Positions 1 to 8,389 of a stretch of 32,307 bases of DNA are shown piece by piece. The position numbers were made by a program, and so were the translations under genes. Positions within the stretch are counted from its first letter, which is position 1. The number at the start of each line of letters is the position of its first letter. Under the pieces are notes generated by a model. It was not told the origin of the DNA, searched no databases, and saw only the letters and a program-made list of their open reading frames with translations. The stretch is from the NCBI GenBank assembly GCA_034698045.1, contig JAQGAU010000272.1, positions 1 through 32,307 on the forward strand, written 5' to 3'. This stretch comes from Paramacrobiotus richtersi (taxonomy: Eukaryota; Tardigrada; Eutardigrada; Parachela; Macrobiotidae).

Positions 1-78
1 ATGCTCTGTATGATTCCTCAGTCGTTGGTTCTATCAATAATATGCTCAGACTCATTCCCGGCTCGTTTCCCGTTACAC

Positions 79-2175
79 ATCGTAAAACTAATCGTCACAA
101 GCCTGGAAAGGGAACGGTGGCGCGAGTGGTACAGGTGTATGCAAAAGCCGGTGTCGCCTTGGTGTTCTTTTGTTAGTGGGGCGCACTGTGGGCACCGAAT
201 TAAAACGCAAAGAAAAGTAAAAAGCTTTATTTTGCTAAAATTTCGCGGCAGTTTCTTTATTTATTTGTGACTAAAAAACGGGCAGTTTCCAATGGGACTG
301 TTTTCGTTGTAATCCGATGCACCGGAAGTCCAGAATCGCGGTTTGCAAAGTGACCATACTTTCCGGATGTGAGCACTACCAACAGCAGTTCAGCGTGTAG
401 AAATAGTCGGTTAGAAAAAACCATACCACTGGTTACATCCTTGGACTACCATACCCGTTGCTGTTTCTGTTGCCTACTGCCGTTATGCCCTATGTTATTA
501 TATCTTTCTTCATTCGCCCGTTCTCAATGCAAAGCAAAATGCCAGCGGCTAGAACAGTTTTCTTTCCAATGAGAACTGTTTGTTCACAGTGCACACTAAA
601 ATATTCCGTGTTTACAAGTCTCGCGTACTCAAAGTGATAAACATTTGCGCAGTACATGAGCAGTATAACGTCGGTCTGTCATAATTATTAGTTTAGTTTT
701 GTTTAGCGATACAAGGAAGAAAACACTTTTACGGACACATTGGCACAAAAAACACAGATCATCATTATAAACGAAAAAAAATCTAAACAACTTTAGGAAC
801 AGAGAATAAAACAGGTCTGATGCACGCGGTACGTGCGTAATTACAGGTATACACTGGAAGTCTGTCTCCAAAAAAGCAGCGGAAGATTTTATGTTTGCTG
901 CACAGGTACCTCAAAAGGCGAATGTACGAATATGGTCGTTGCTAGATCGCAGCAATTGAAGAAAACTCTGAATTTATACTGTGTGTAATGCGTGTGATCT
1001 CGAACAATTGAAAATATTGCTTGCGCTGACATGTCTTGGATTCGTACTGTGGATCAATAACAGCAGACATTTTTATTGCTTTCGTAAAGTGCTTTTGCGA
1101 AAACGCTTCGGCATCACAAAAAAAGGCTGTAAATTACAATGGCGCGACACACAGAAAACTCGCCCATAACTGTCCATCCAAAAAAACCGCTTTATCCTAA
1201 ATTACGCGATGACGCCCTAAAAAGAGATATATTCCGAATGAAGTCAATGACGGAAGCGAAAATGCACAGAGTTGCATGTTCCTTTGGTGATTCGGTCGCA
1301 GAATCGATTAAAAGCATTTTCAATGGATCGTACCGGGAGCACATGTTACGCACCGATTGTTATCAAATTTAGGTTTATTTAGCACAAGTTTGTTAAACAT
1401 TTCGAAATTGGTTTAGGCAAAAGTAAAAAAATTGGGTTTCAAAATACCGCTATGTACTGTTATGCAAATATATGGTGACATCGTTAACTCCGAGATATTC
1501 TAATCGATTTGGCAGATGTGACAGACAATCAAGAAAAAAGAATTTTCAGTACCGGTTTTCCCTGGCTTTGGAAAAGGTCACGTTTTTCGCGTACAAAATA
1601 GATATACCGTACTATGTTTGTACGGTCGTAGCTTACTGCACTTTTTGTACCGCAACCCACCTAATTATACGAATACATCATACGACGCTGGCTTGGTTCT
1701 TGTTGACGCAGCCATATCAGGTCGTCGTCATAGTCGTTACTCCGGAGCCACTCCATCGGGATCTGCACCGACTACGTACACACAAATCATGAAGCCTTTG
1801 CGAAATGTTATTTTCCGAATGTATATCTCACCATTTGGACTAGGCAGACGAAGATAACGAAGAAAGTAAGGATAGTCCACATCATTGACATGATGATTCT
1901 ATCACAGTCTTGAACGTTTGTAATGAACTCCGAATTGGATCAGCTGTAGCCTTCGCAGGAGAAGTACAGAAGCTTTAGTGCAGTTTGATTGTTGTTAGCA
2001 GTATCACAGAAGTTTCGTTGAGGTAGTGCGACGCTGTGGCTCTTCGCAAAGTAACAAAATCCAGCAAACCATGGATGCATTGAGAGGGCTCGTAGTGTGC
2101 GTGACCTTTAGCTTAGCAACACATGGCGCAACGCAAGCCATGTACAGATACGTATAAAATTTCGAAAACACACTT
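79..2175. repeat. Long direct repeat, copy 1 (about 2.1 kb)
   Basis: The whole stretch is repeated in the same orientation at about 8390-10525, at roughly 80-85% identity by eye with several indels. Shared landmarks include the start (CATCGTAAAA), a segment around 1139-1230, a 133-bp core at 1673-1805 and the end (GCAACACATGGCGCA, about 2118-2132). No transposase or reverse transcriptase reading frame is visible, and I see no terminal repeats. It may be a segmental duplication or a non-autonomous element. Copy 1 lacks roughly 90 nt present in copy 2 near its left end (around 190-220). No gene can be called here. The open frames across the core are short and unrecognised. Confidence 0.85.
1673..1805. 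other. Near-identical core inside the 2.1-kb repeat, copy 1
   Basis: These 133 bases differ from 10003-10135 at a single position (T versus A at 1787/10117), while the flanking repeat differs at roughly one base in six. Two of the three forward frames are open across it in both copies, and one continues to a stop at 1855-1857 (copy 2: 10185-10187). The predicted peptides are not recognised. The core could be a constrained exon, a regulatory element or a gene-conversion tract. Confidence 0.6.
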
Positions 2176-2200
2176 TAGCGTTCAAGTTCCATACAACCAG

Positions 2201-2272
2201 ATCATGACAGTCAGTACAATACTTATTTTTCTCATGACAGTACAGTACATACACATACGAATATCATGACAG
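2201..2272. repeat. Three spaced copies of a TCATGACAG motif
   Basis: The motif (A)TCATGACAG occurs at 2201-2210, 2232-2240 and 2263-2272, spaced about 31 bases apart, in otherwise gene-free AT-rich DNA just beyond the end of the 2.1-kb repeat. No function is evident. The rest of 2176-2450 shows nothing supportable. Confidence 0.5.
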
Positions 2273-2454
2273 CACTATCTATAACATCACCGTTTCATAT
2301 TATCATTTCAGATCGCATAAGCTGCGCCATTCTAATCTACTTCCACTTTACTCTTATGTATTCTCAACAAAATTCGAACATTTACTCGTTGTCAGTTTTC
2401 CGTGAACGTTTGTTATGTACGTTAACATAGCTGATGAAAAGGATTAGTTACGGC

Positions 2455-2519
2455 TGATTGTGAGCCAGATTGCATACTTGTTTGCCGGTACGTCTCCACG
2501 TGCTGACCGCCAGGAATAC
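2455..2519 (-). pseudogene. VPS18 propeller-exon scrap
   Basis: On the minus strand this matches the start of the exon found intact at 28180-28362. After a GTAG acceptor-like junction it reads VFLAVS..., then drifts out of frame and loses similarity within about 65 bases. The intact copy reads VFLAASVETYW. It is an isolated fragment: no other exon of the same copy lies beside it in the order expected for a minus-strand VPS18 gene. From 2520 to 3015 I see no gene. Confidence 0.6.
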
Positions 2520-3015
2520 CTACATTTTCAAGTTCAAGTTGTTAACTGTTATTGTAACGATTTGGATGAATAAGAAAATTAATATCAACAAGCAACGAGT
2601 AAAATAATGATTACAAAAGATGTAGTTGTTATAATTTTTGCTAAAAGCATTCTATAAAACTTTATCTAAAAGAAGCCAATTTTTTCAAGAACATTTGCTT
2701 TTGATGTTTCTTGTTGCATGAGTAATGAGTTGATGGACTGCAGTGTTGGTATGTCATATACATGCGTACGGAAATGCTAACAATTGTAAAACCGCTACCA
2801 TATACGCCAGTACGTTACGAAACATCAATCAACATACGGTACGCTGTCTGCTACATTAGCAGGTCTAATGTTTTTCGTCCCGCGGCATAATAAAGGTTGA
2901 AAGTCAAAGAAGATTCAGACATATCTAACACTTATTCCTTTCTTCACTTTCTGATTTCCACCGAGTTTTCACCGACAGTAAGTAATGGGGAAATCAGTCA
3001 TCTAGCGACTAACGC

Positions 3016-3985
3016 ACAGGGCGCACCTGACAGTTCTTTATAGGCCACTTGTTCCTGTTCGGTGCTTTTGAGCCGTTGCAGATTATTGAACTACCTCAAT
3101 AACCTGCAACAGTTCGAAGACGGGTAGATCCTCATTAAGGCGCTTGTCCACCCATTTCGATAAGTATAAGTGAAATCAAGACAGCCGCGCACCTGTAACC
3201 GTTGCACCAAAGTGCATTATTGTTTTTAATAACCAGAACATGGATATACACTGTCAAGAAAACCGTTTGTGCGCGCAACGTCCGGTTATTGCGCAACAGC
3301 GGCGAAAAGTTTAATCTCGTTTCCTTCCCAGATAATTCAGCGTTTCATCCAAACTTCTTGAAACTTTCATCAGAAATGCACATATATATGATGATCGTTG
3401 TGACCCAGAAATAGCCCGGTACCATGTTTCTGAAATTTTAAAATGAATTTCAAAAAATTTGAAATTTATTTTAAAATTTTTAAAAAGTACTTAAGGGCTG
3501 AAAGTGGTTCAGAACGATCAGCACATATATGTGCATTTACGATCAAAGTTGGAAGAAGTTTGGATAAAACACTGGATAATCTGAGAAGGAAACGTGTTTA
3601 AACTTTTCGCCGCTGTTGCGCAATAACCGAACGTTGCGCGCACAAACGGTTTTCTCGCCAGTGTATATCCATGTTCTGGTTATTAAAACCAATAATGCAC
3701 CTGGGTGCAGCGGTTATACTAGGTGCGCGGCTGTCTTGATTTCACTAATAGTTATAGCAATGGGTGGAAAATCGTCTTAAGACGGTGCACCACGAACAAC
3801 TGCGGCGATCGACTGTTCATTTTTTGCCTTTCTTGAGCAATAACAACTTCAACGCTTTCTTCTGTCGAAGTTGGATGCACAGCCTGCACTTCTTCGAACG
3901 CGCTCTTCTGGTAGTGGCATTGTTGGAGCATTGCTCCTGCTCCTGATCTGCACTATGTTGCTGACCGATGGATCGTTCTGGCGAA
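3016..3985 (-). pseudogene. VPS18 solenoid-exon remnant split by an insertion
   Basis: Two blocks, 3016-3138 and about 3777-3985, align on the minus strand with the copy B exon at 25964-26289. That exon encodes the start of the alpha-solenoid, including the conserved NDPSVSN stretch that is still readable here. Compared with copy B there are several internal deletions, a 33-nt inverted local duplication (3075-3110 region) and a 638-bp mobile element inserted at a TTAA. The frame is destroyed. It lies about 15 kb from the array that lost this exon, with other genes between, so it derives from a separate, now scattered, copy. Confidence 0.85.
3139..3776. mobile_element. 638-bp TTAA-flanked fold-back (MITE-like) element
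   Basis: The element is almost entirely an imperfect inverted repeat. The left arm (about 3139-3420) and right arm (about 3495-3776) pair along their length, for example CAAGACAGCCGCGCACC with its complement near 3724-3740. The centre, 3421-3494, is itself AT-rich and palindromic. It is flanked by TTAA at 3135-3138 and 3777-3780. The homologous uninterrupted exon in copy B has one TTAA at the matching place (26039-26042), so the insertion and TTAA target duplication are seen directly. TTAA duplication is the hallmark of piggyBac-type transposases. The ends (GGCGCTTGTCCACCC and GACGATTTTCCACCC) are not the usual CCC starts, so the family assignment is inference. It contains no coding capacity. 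Confidence 0.85.
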
Positions 3986-4115
3986 ACCTGTGTGGCCAAT
4001 GTACACGATTCAGAGACGTTAGAAAATACAAATTAGTCAAGTCAGGATTAAGGAAATACGTGCACAATCCAAGGAATAATTCTAGTCGCCTGGCAGTTCC
4101 ATGAAATCGCACATA

Positions 4116-4214
4116 TCACAGCGGCTTTTCAGGCTCCTGCAAAACGAGATTTTGGAATAAGAGCGCCTTCAGCATGTCGTAAGCACAGTTTTTGGACCAC
4201 AGTTTCCAAACGTA
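4116..4214 (-). CDS. Possible terminal exon of an unrecognised minus-strand gene
   Basis: After a good acceptor (ACATTTCAG ending at 4215) there is an open stretch of 33 codons ending in TGA at 4116-4118. It reads as a plausible protein end (YVWKLWSKNCAYDMLKALLF followed by QNLVLQEPEKPL). The composition is protein-like, with Trp, Cys and Leu-rich helix character, but I do not recognise a family and could not assemble upstream exons from 4215-5170. It may be the remnant of a broken gene. Apart from this, 3986-5176 holds nothing I can support. Confidence 0.25.
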   Translation of the reverse strand, partial: YVWKLWSKNCAYDMLKALLFQNLVLQEPEKPL

Positions 4215-5176
4215 CTGAAATGTTTCCGCTTCCGGAATGAATCAGGAATGAAAAAACAGAACCGAACCGTTAAAACCGAACAGAAAGTACATTAGATTGT
4301 ATAACTGAAACAAAGACCGTTTTTAGTGCCGCAAAACCATGCAGTACTCATAATTGTTTATAAACAGCTCGTTTGTTAGGCAAAACGTAGCCTTTTACAT
4401 TAGTCTTGCTATTAATTTTTACTGCAATAAACGGCGCTGTATACAGGGCCGAGACAGATGGAGCGGTAGTGAATTTGCCCGTTGAAGCCCGTGTAGAAAT
4501 ATCATGCAGTATCTTGGCAGCTGATTGCTTTATGATTACACACAAAATACCAAAAACATAACCCAGTTTTACGCAATCAATTGCGGAAAGACAATAAACC
4601 AGTATTAATGTATTATTATTACACTCATTATTATTGGCACGGGGGACCGTTCCTCATGTGAGAAAGAGCGAACTGAACTGGGTTAGCCTGGGTATAACGA
4701 AAGATTTGAATCATTTGATAATGTACGATGGCAACTCTTTTTCCGGTCTGAATGCGATTCTTGATTGGCGAGCCCGCCTAAAAAGCTGTCGCCTAAAAAT
4801 CTTTCGACTTTGCCAGTTTCCGGCGTATTTTCGCCCGCCGCCATGTTTCTGTTATAGGCGGTGCGTTGTGCGGTGAAACTTCAATGGGGCTCATGCCACG
4901 GTGCAGTAGTACCGTCAACACGTATTACTGAAAGGCATTTCGATTTCTGCCCACCTTCTGCCCATACTGCATTACTGTAACGTTACGCAGTAGTACGCAC
5001 CGCACTGTCTGCGCCCCAAAGACTGGACCACTACAGAACAGAACACACCCGTGATCCATGCTCGCAAAGCTACAGTCTGTACGTGTGGCTGTGGCATGCA
5101 CTCTTCTTTTGATTTCGCCAGCCCTTCCTTTTTCTTCGTCAACGAGAGTTAGATTTTCTGTTTACAAGCAGTAAAC

Positions 5177-7294
5177 ATGTCTCGTCCTAGTATCAGATTC
5201 TTGTCGTTTGTGAAGGCTGATTGGGTGGACCCGGAGGAGGAGGAAGAGGAAGAGGAGGAGGAATTTGGTCAATTGGGGAACTGGAATTTTGTGGACGTGC
5301 CAGACGAGCAAGAAGCTCTTCAGCATGGTATGGTGGTGTGTACAATCGAAAGTGGACTGCTGGTGGATTTCTTTGATGGACAGCCACCTCGTATCGTCGA
5401 GTATGGTCGATCGTTTCACGTGAGCACGATGATCAGCAAAATTGCAAATTCATCTGGGACGCTGACAACATCCAGGTTCTCGTGCGAATCACCAGCGCCG
5501 TTCCCTTCACCTGGCTGGCTGCTAAACTTCTGGATCCTCGCAGGAGCGTATGTCCCCCTCGACTAGTTGAGGTGGAACTGCAAATAGACGGCGCTGTGAC
5601 AAGGGAGCTTGTCCACACATCCCAAATCAGAGATGCTCCGGCCGCTGCGAATGAGCGATTTCTCAGCAAAGATCCTTTAATTGTCGACGAAGGTTATTTT
5701 CGGACTGGTTTGTACCCCGTTCCCGATTCGTATGAATGCTCGTCATTTAAATCCTCGTCATTCTGGAAGATATGCACCGGGGAAATGGAATTGTCTTCAA
5801 TGCATCCGATTTGTATACGCAATAAAAATATGGAGTTTCTGTGGCGCAAGGATACGGACGAAGACGAAGAACACCGGATTATAGACCTGGTGCGTATTCT
5901 GTTGACATCTCCCTTGACAATTCAGTTAGCATGGGTTAACCGTAGCGAATGTCGTAATCAGTAAACGTAGGGTCCTTAAACATAGCAAGTTTTCAGGGTA
6001 ACTGCCTTGACAAAGCGGCGAAACACATGGAGAATTGTTCAAAGAAAGGGCTGGTTTGGACCGGAAGATTCCATTCAATGGCACCTGTTTCTTTCCATCC
6101 GGACGATCAGTCAGCAACTGCGGAGCTGCCCGTTTTATCATCTTTACCCATCGATCTCCTCGTGGACATCTTTCAGTTTCTGGACTCCGTGGAGCGCGTC
6201 GGGCAGCGCCGCGTATGTCCTCAGTGGAATGACATCTTGGCCAAACAGTCCATCTTCAATGACGCGTGGGTAACCCTGAAGTATCCGTACGATTCCCCGT
6301 TCAACTGGTCTGTTTGCGAAGGTATGCACGCCGTCGTCACGGCCATGAGTACAAGCGTGACGAAGTACACAAAATGGGTGATGGTTGTGGAAAGTGCCGA
6401 TAACCGTCCTGGTTATTTGCCTCACACAGAAGCACTGCTGTGTTTACTCGCGCAGGTCGCTCGACATTTCCCCTTGCTGGCTAGAAAGCCGAATCTGGTC
6501 ATCTCACAGTATCGATGGAGCCCTGGGTCATGTTTCCATTCCCTGGAAATGGGGTTAGAAAGGCTGGCAGCTCTGTGCACCAAGTTGGCGCCCACTTATG
6601 ATGAACTGCTGTGGAAAAACTGCACGTTAGAGAAGCTGTTTCTTGACATCGATGATGACTATTACCGTTGGGATGCCGTTTTGCCCCTGCGCGTAGGATC
6701 GATCAAAACAGCCGCTCCAAATCTGCAGGTGGAGTTGTGGGAGATGTTGGAGAGTAACGTTCCTGAAACGGATCCGGATGAAATCTCTCAGTGGCTGGCC
6801 AGCTTGGCTCGTAAGCGCGACATTGTGTCTGTAAAGCAGGTGAGTGTCTGGAGCAAAATTGCTACGTGTAGATTGTCTGCTGCTGCTGAGGAGCTGCTAT
6901 GTACAGTTGTAACGTTCTAAGTTACTGTTATTCGCCACACCAAGCTTTATACGATACTTTAACTTTGGTGATACACTGGAGTACATTGCAGATACTGGAG
7001 GAGTTCCACATTGTGGATCCACGTGTAACGACGCCGTCTCCGCTGTACCAACCTAATGAGTTGGCGAGTGTGCGCTGTCGCCAGCTGGAGGTGGGGCGTC
7101 TGACTCGACTGACGCTGTGGGCGCTAGCTCAGCGAAAGGCAAATACTCTGCCACGTCGCGTTCGCAAACGTGGAATACAAAACAGGTGGAAGATGCCTGA
7201 GTGGGTTCTGTGGTGTCTTTTCACTCTTTTGGCTGCGGCGTTTATCTTTGAATGTTTAATGGCGGCAATGAAATGTCGAGCTGATTTTGTCTAA
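5177..7294 (+). CDS. F-box protein with acidic N-terminus and C-terminal membrane segment
   Basis: Model: exons 5177-5419, 5476-5934, 5997-6839 and 6992-7294 (lengths 243, 459, 843, 303, all in phase 0), 615 residues. F-box proteins usually recruit substrates to SCF ubiquitin ligases through Skp1. The box is in exon 3: LPIDLLVDIFQFLDSV, then RVCPQWNDIL, with the conserved LP start, Leu/Ile/Phe helix positions and the Cys/Trp pair. The N-terminus has ten consecutive Glu (residues 20-29). A stretch reading LLVDFFDGQPPRIVEY and the next exon (FTWLAAKLL) look like a small beta-barrel domain of Tudor/Agenet type, which is inference only. Exon 4 ends with a single hydrophobic helix (WVLWCLFTLLAAAFIFECLM) and a short tail. 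Splice signals are clear: GTGAGC/CCAG, GTTAAC/TTTCAG, GTGAGT/TTGCAG. The ATG follows an in-frame-free leader and is the first suitable one. The 56-nt first intron is itself open in the downstream frame, so a one-base deletion in an uninterrupted exon is the alternative reading. F-box fused to a membrane anchor is uncommon. Confidence 0.75.
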
Positions 7295-7381
7295 CAGTGT
7301 GCAGGAACATAGTTCTGAAGTTCTTTGTTTCGGGTTTATTTTGCTTCGAAATGTTAAAGGCGATGAATATGGAATGTTTAC

Positions 7382-7806
7382 CTGATCACGTCTACCATAC
7401 CCGATGGGGAGATGAAGTTTCGCAGCTTCGTTTTCTGTCGACATAATTTTCTATAGGCTAGTGCCAGAATAAAAACAATACATGGTTGTGTCGGATTGAT
7501 GTAGCTGTAACCGCGATGCAGTGACATATCAAACGACCCATTGGCGGAAACGAATTTTCGCACGATGAAAACGAAGGGCATGTGATCAAAATGCAGCAAA
7601 AATTGCGATGTTTGGTGAGCTACGGTAGTTGCAGGTATATCGTCCGCGCTCAAGTCCGAAAGGTATAACATCGAATAACATCCAAACTCCGGTTTTTTTG
7701 TCCGCAAACCGCGTAAATAAATCGGTAGTTTGGGATGCACTTCCCGCTGTTTGTATGTCAAAGTTTTTCCCCACGATTTTTTAAGATTTCCGTTTCTTTT
7801 CCGCAA
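7382..7806 (-). CDS. Unrecognised open frame ending at a strong splice donor
   Basis: About 141 codons are open on the minus strand, starting at a non-ATG codon just after an acceptor-like CAGACAG (about 7807-7813). The in-frame stop at the left end coincides with a consensus donor (ATCAG|GTAAAC, exon end 7382), as expected for an internal exon. The peptide is basic at its start (KRNGNLKKSWGKTL) and hydrophobic near its end (CIVFILALAYRKLC). No family is recognised. No following exon was found to the left, where the opposite-strand F-box gene lies. A second frame is also open across part of it, so chance or a decayed gene is possible. Confidence 0.22.
7468..7473 (+). terminator. Candidate poly(A) signal of the F-box gene
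   Basis: AATAAA lies about 175 bases after the stop codon at 7292-7294 and is the first canonical poly(A) signal downstream on the plus strand. It overlaps the minus-strand open frame listed at 7382-7806, so the two cannot both be taken at face value as independent transcripts without overlap. Confidence 0.4.
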
Positions 7807-7930
7807 CTGTCTGCTCCTGCTATGAATTTATTGCACTTCTCCCATTAATTATTTTTTCTCATTTGTGAATGTAGAACCATAAACAGGAAAACTCATAGCG
7901 CACGAAAAATAATTTCGCGAATTTCTGCAG

Positions 7931-8106
7931 CAAGAAATACTCTCAAAGATAATCGTTTCTCCTTTCTACATGGTGGATGTGGTTGACCTGGCGGGAAAAA
8001 CCGAAGTGGGTGGTACCGAATGAGATGGAGCTCTTATCCTCCGTTTCCTGGCATCTGCATACAACAGTGACAATTTCGACATGCAAAAGGCACTCTATGG
8101 ACAAAG
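7931..8106 (+). CDS. Possible exon with an in-frame TGA
   Basis: After a good acceptor (ATTTCTGCAG ending at 7930) one frame reads QEILSKIIVSPFYMVDVVDL then AGKTEVGGTE, meets TGA at 8021-8023, and continues as DGALILRFLASAYNSDNFDM then QKALYGQ up to a GT at 8107. Either the TGA is a true end (a 30-codon terminal exon) or a nonsense mutation in a decayed longer exon. The second half is as protein-like as the first, which favours decay. No family is recognised and no partner exons were assembled. The adjacent 7807-7930 and 8107-8390 show nothing further. Confidence 0.25.
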
Positions 8107-8389
8107 GTCAGCCTGTAGTGCGTAGAAGGCTAACGCCTAGAATATCACCAGCGTCCTATACCAAACACAACAACTGTCGAACGTTTTGTACCTTTTTTAA
8201 CTTTTTTGTTCGTATGTATAGTATTGCTCGATGAGCAATACTGGCGAGCTTCCATACTTCATTTTGTAGCATGTAGAAACAAGTGTAAATCGTTCACAAA
8301 ACAGAACGCAGAAGTACACAAAACGGTTCCAGCAAAATGCTTCGTAGAGCTTATTGTTTGAGACACATATGTATATTCTTTTCTGATTA

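Noticed and set aside
1139-1372. Plus-strand frame containing KKPLYPKLRDDALKR, partly shared with the second repeat copy at 9470-9540
   Set aside because: In the second copy the frame is broken by a one-base change in an A-run. Divergence shows no codon pattern, so it is treated as part of the repeat.
5162-5419. Minus-strand frames opposite the poly-Glu and propeller-like region of the F-box gene
   Set aside because: They are shadows of the GAG/GAA-rich coding exon; the Leu/Pro-rich translations are an artefact of that composition.
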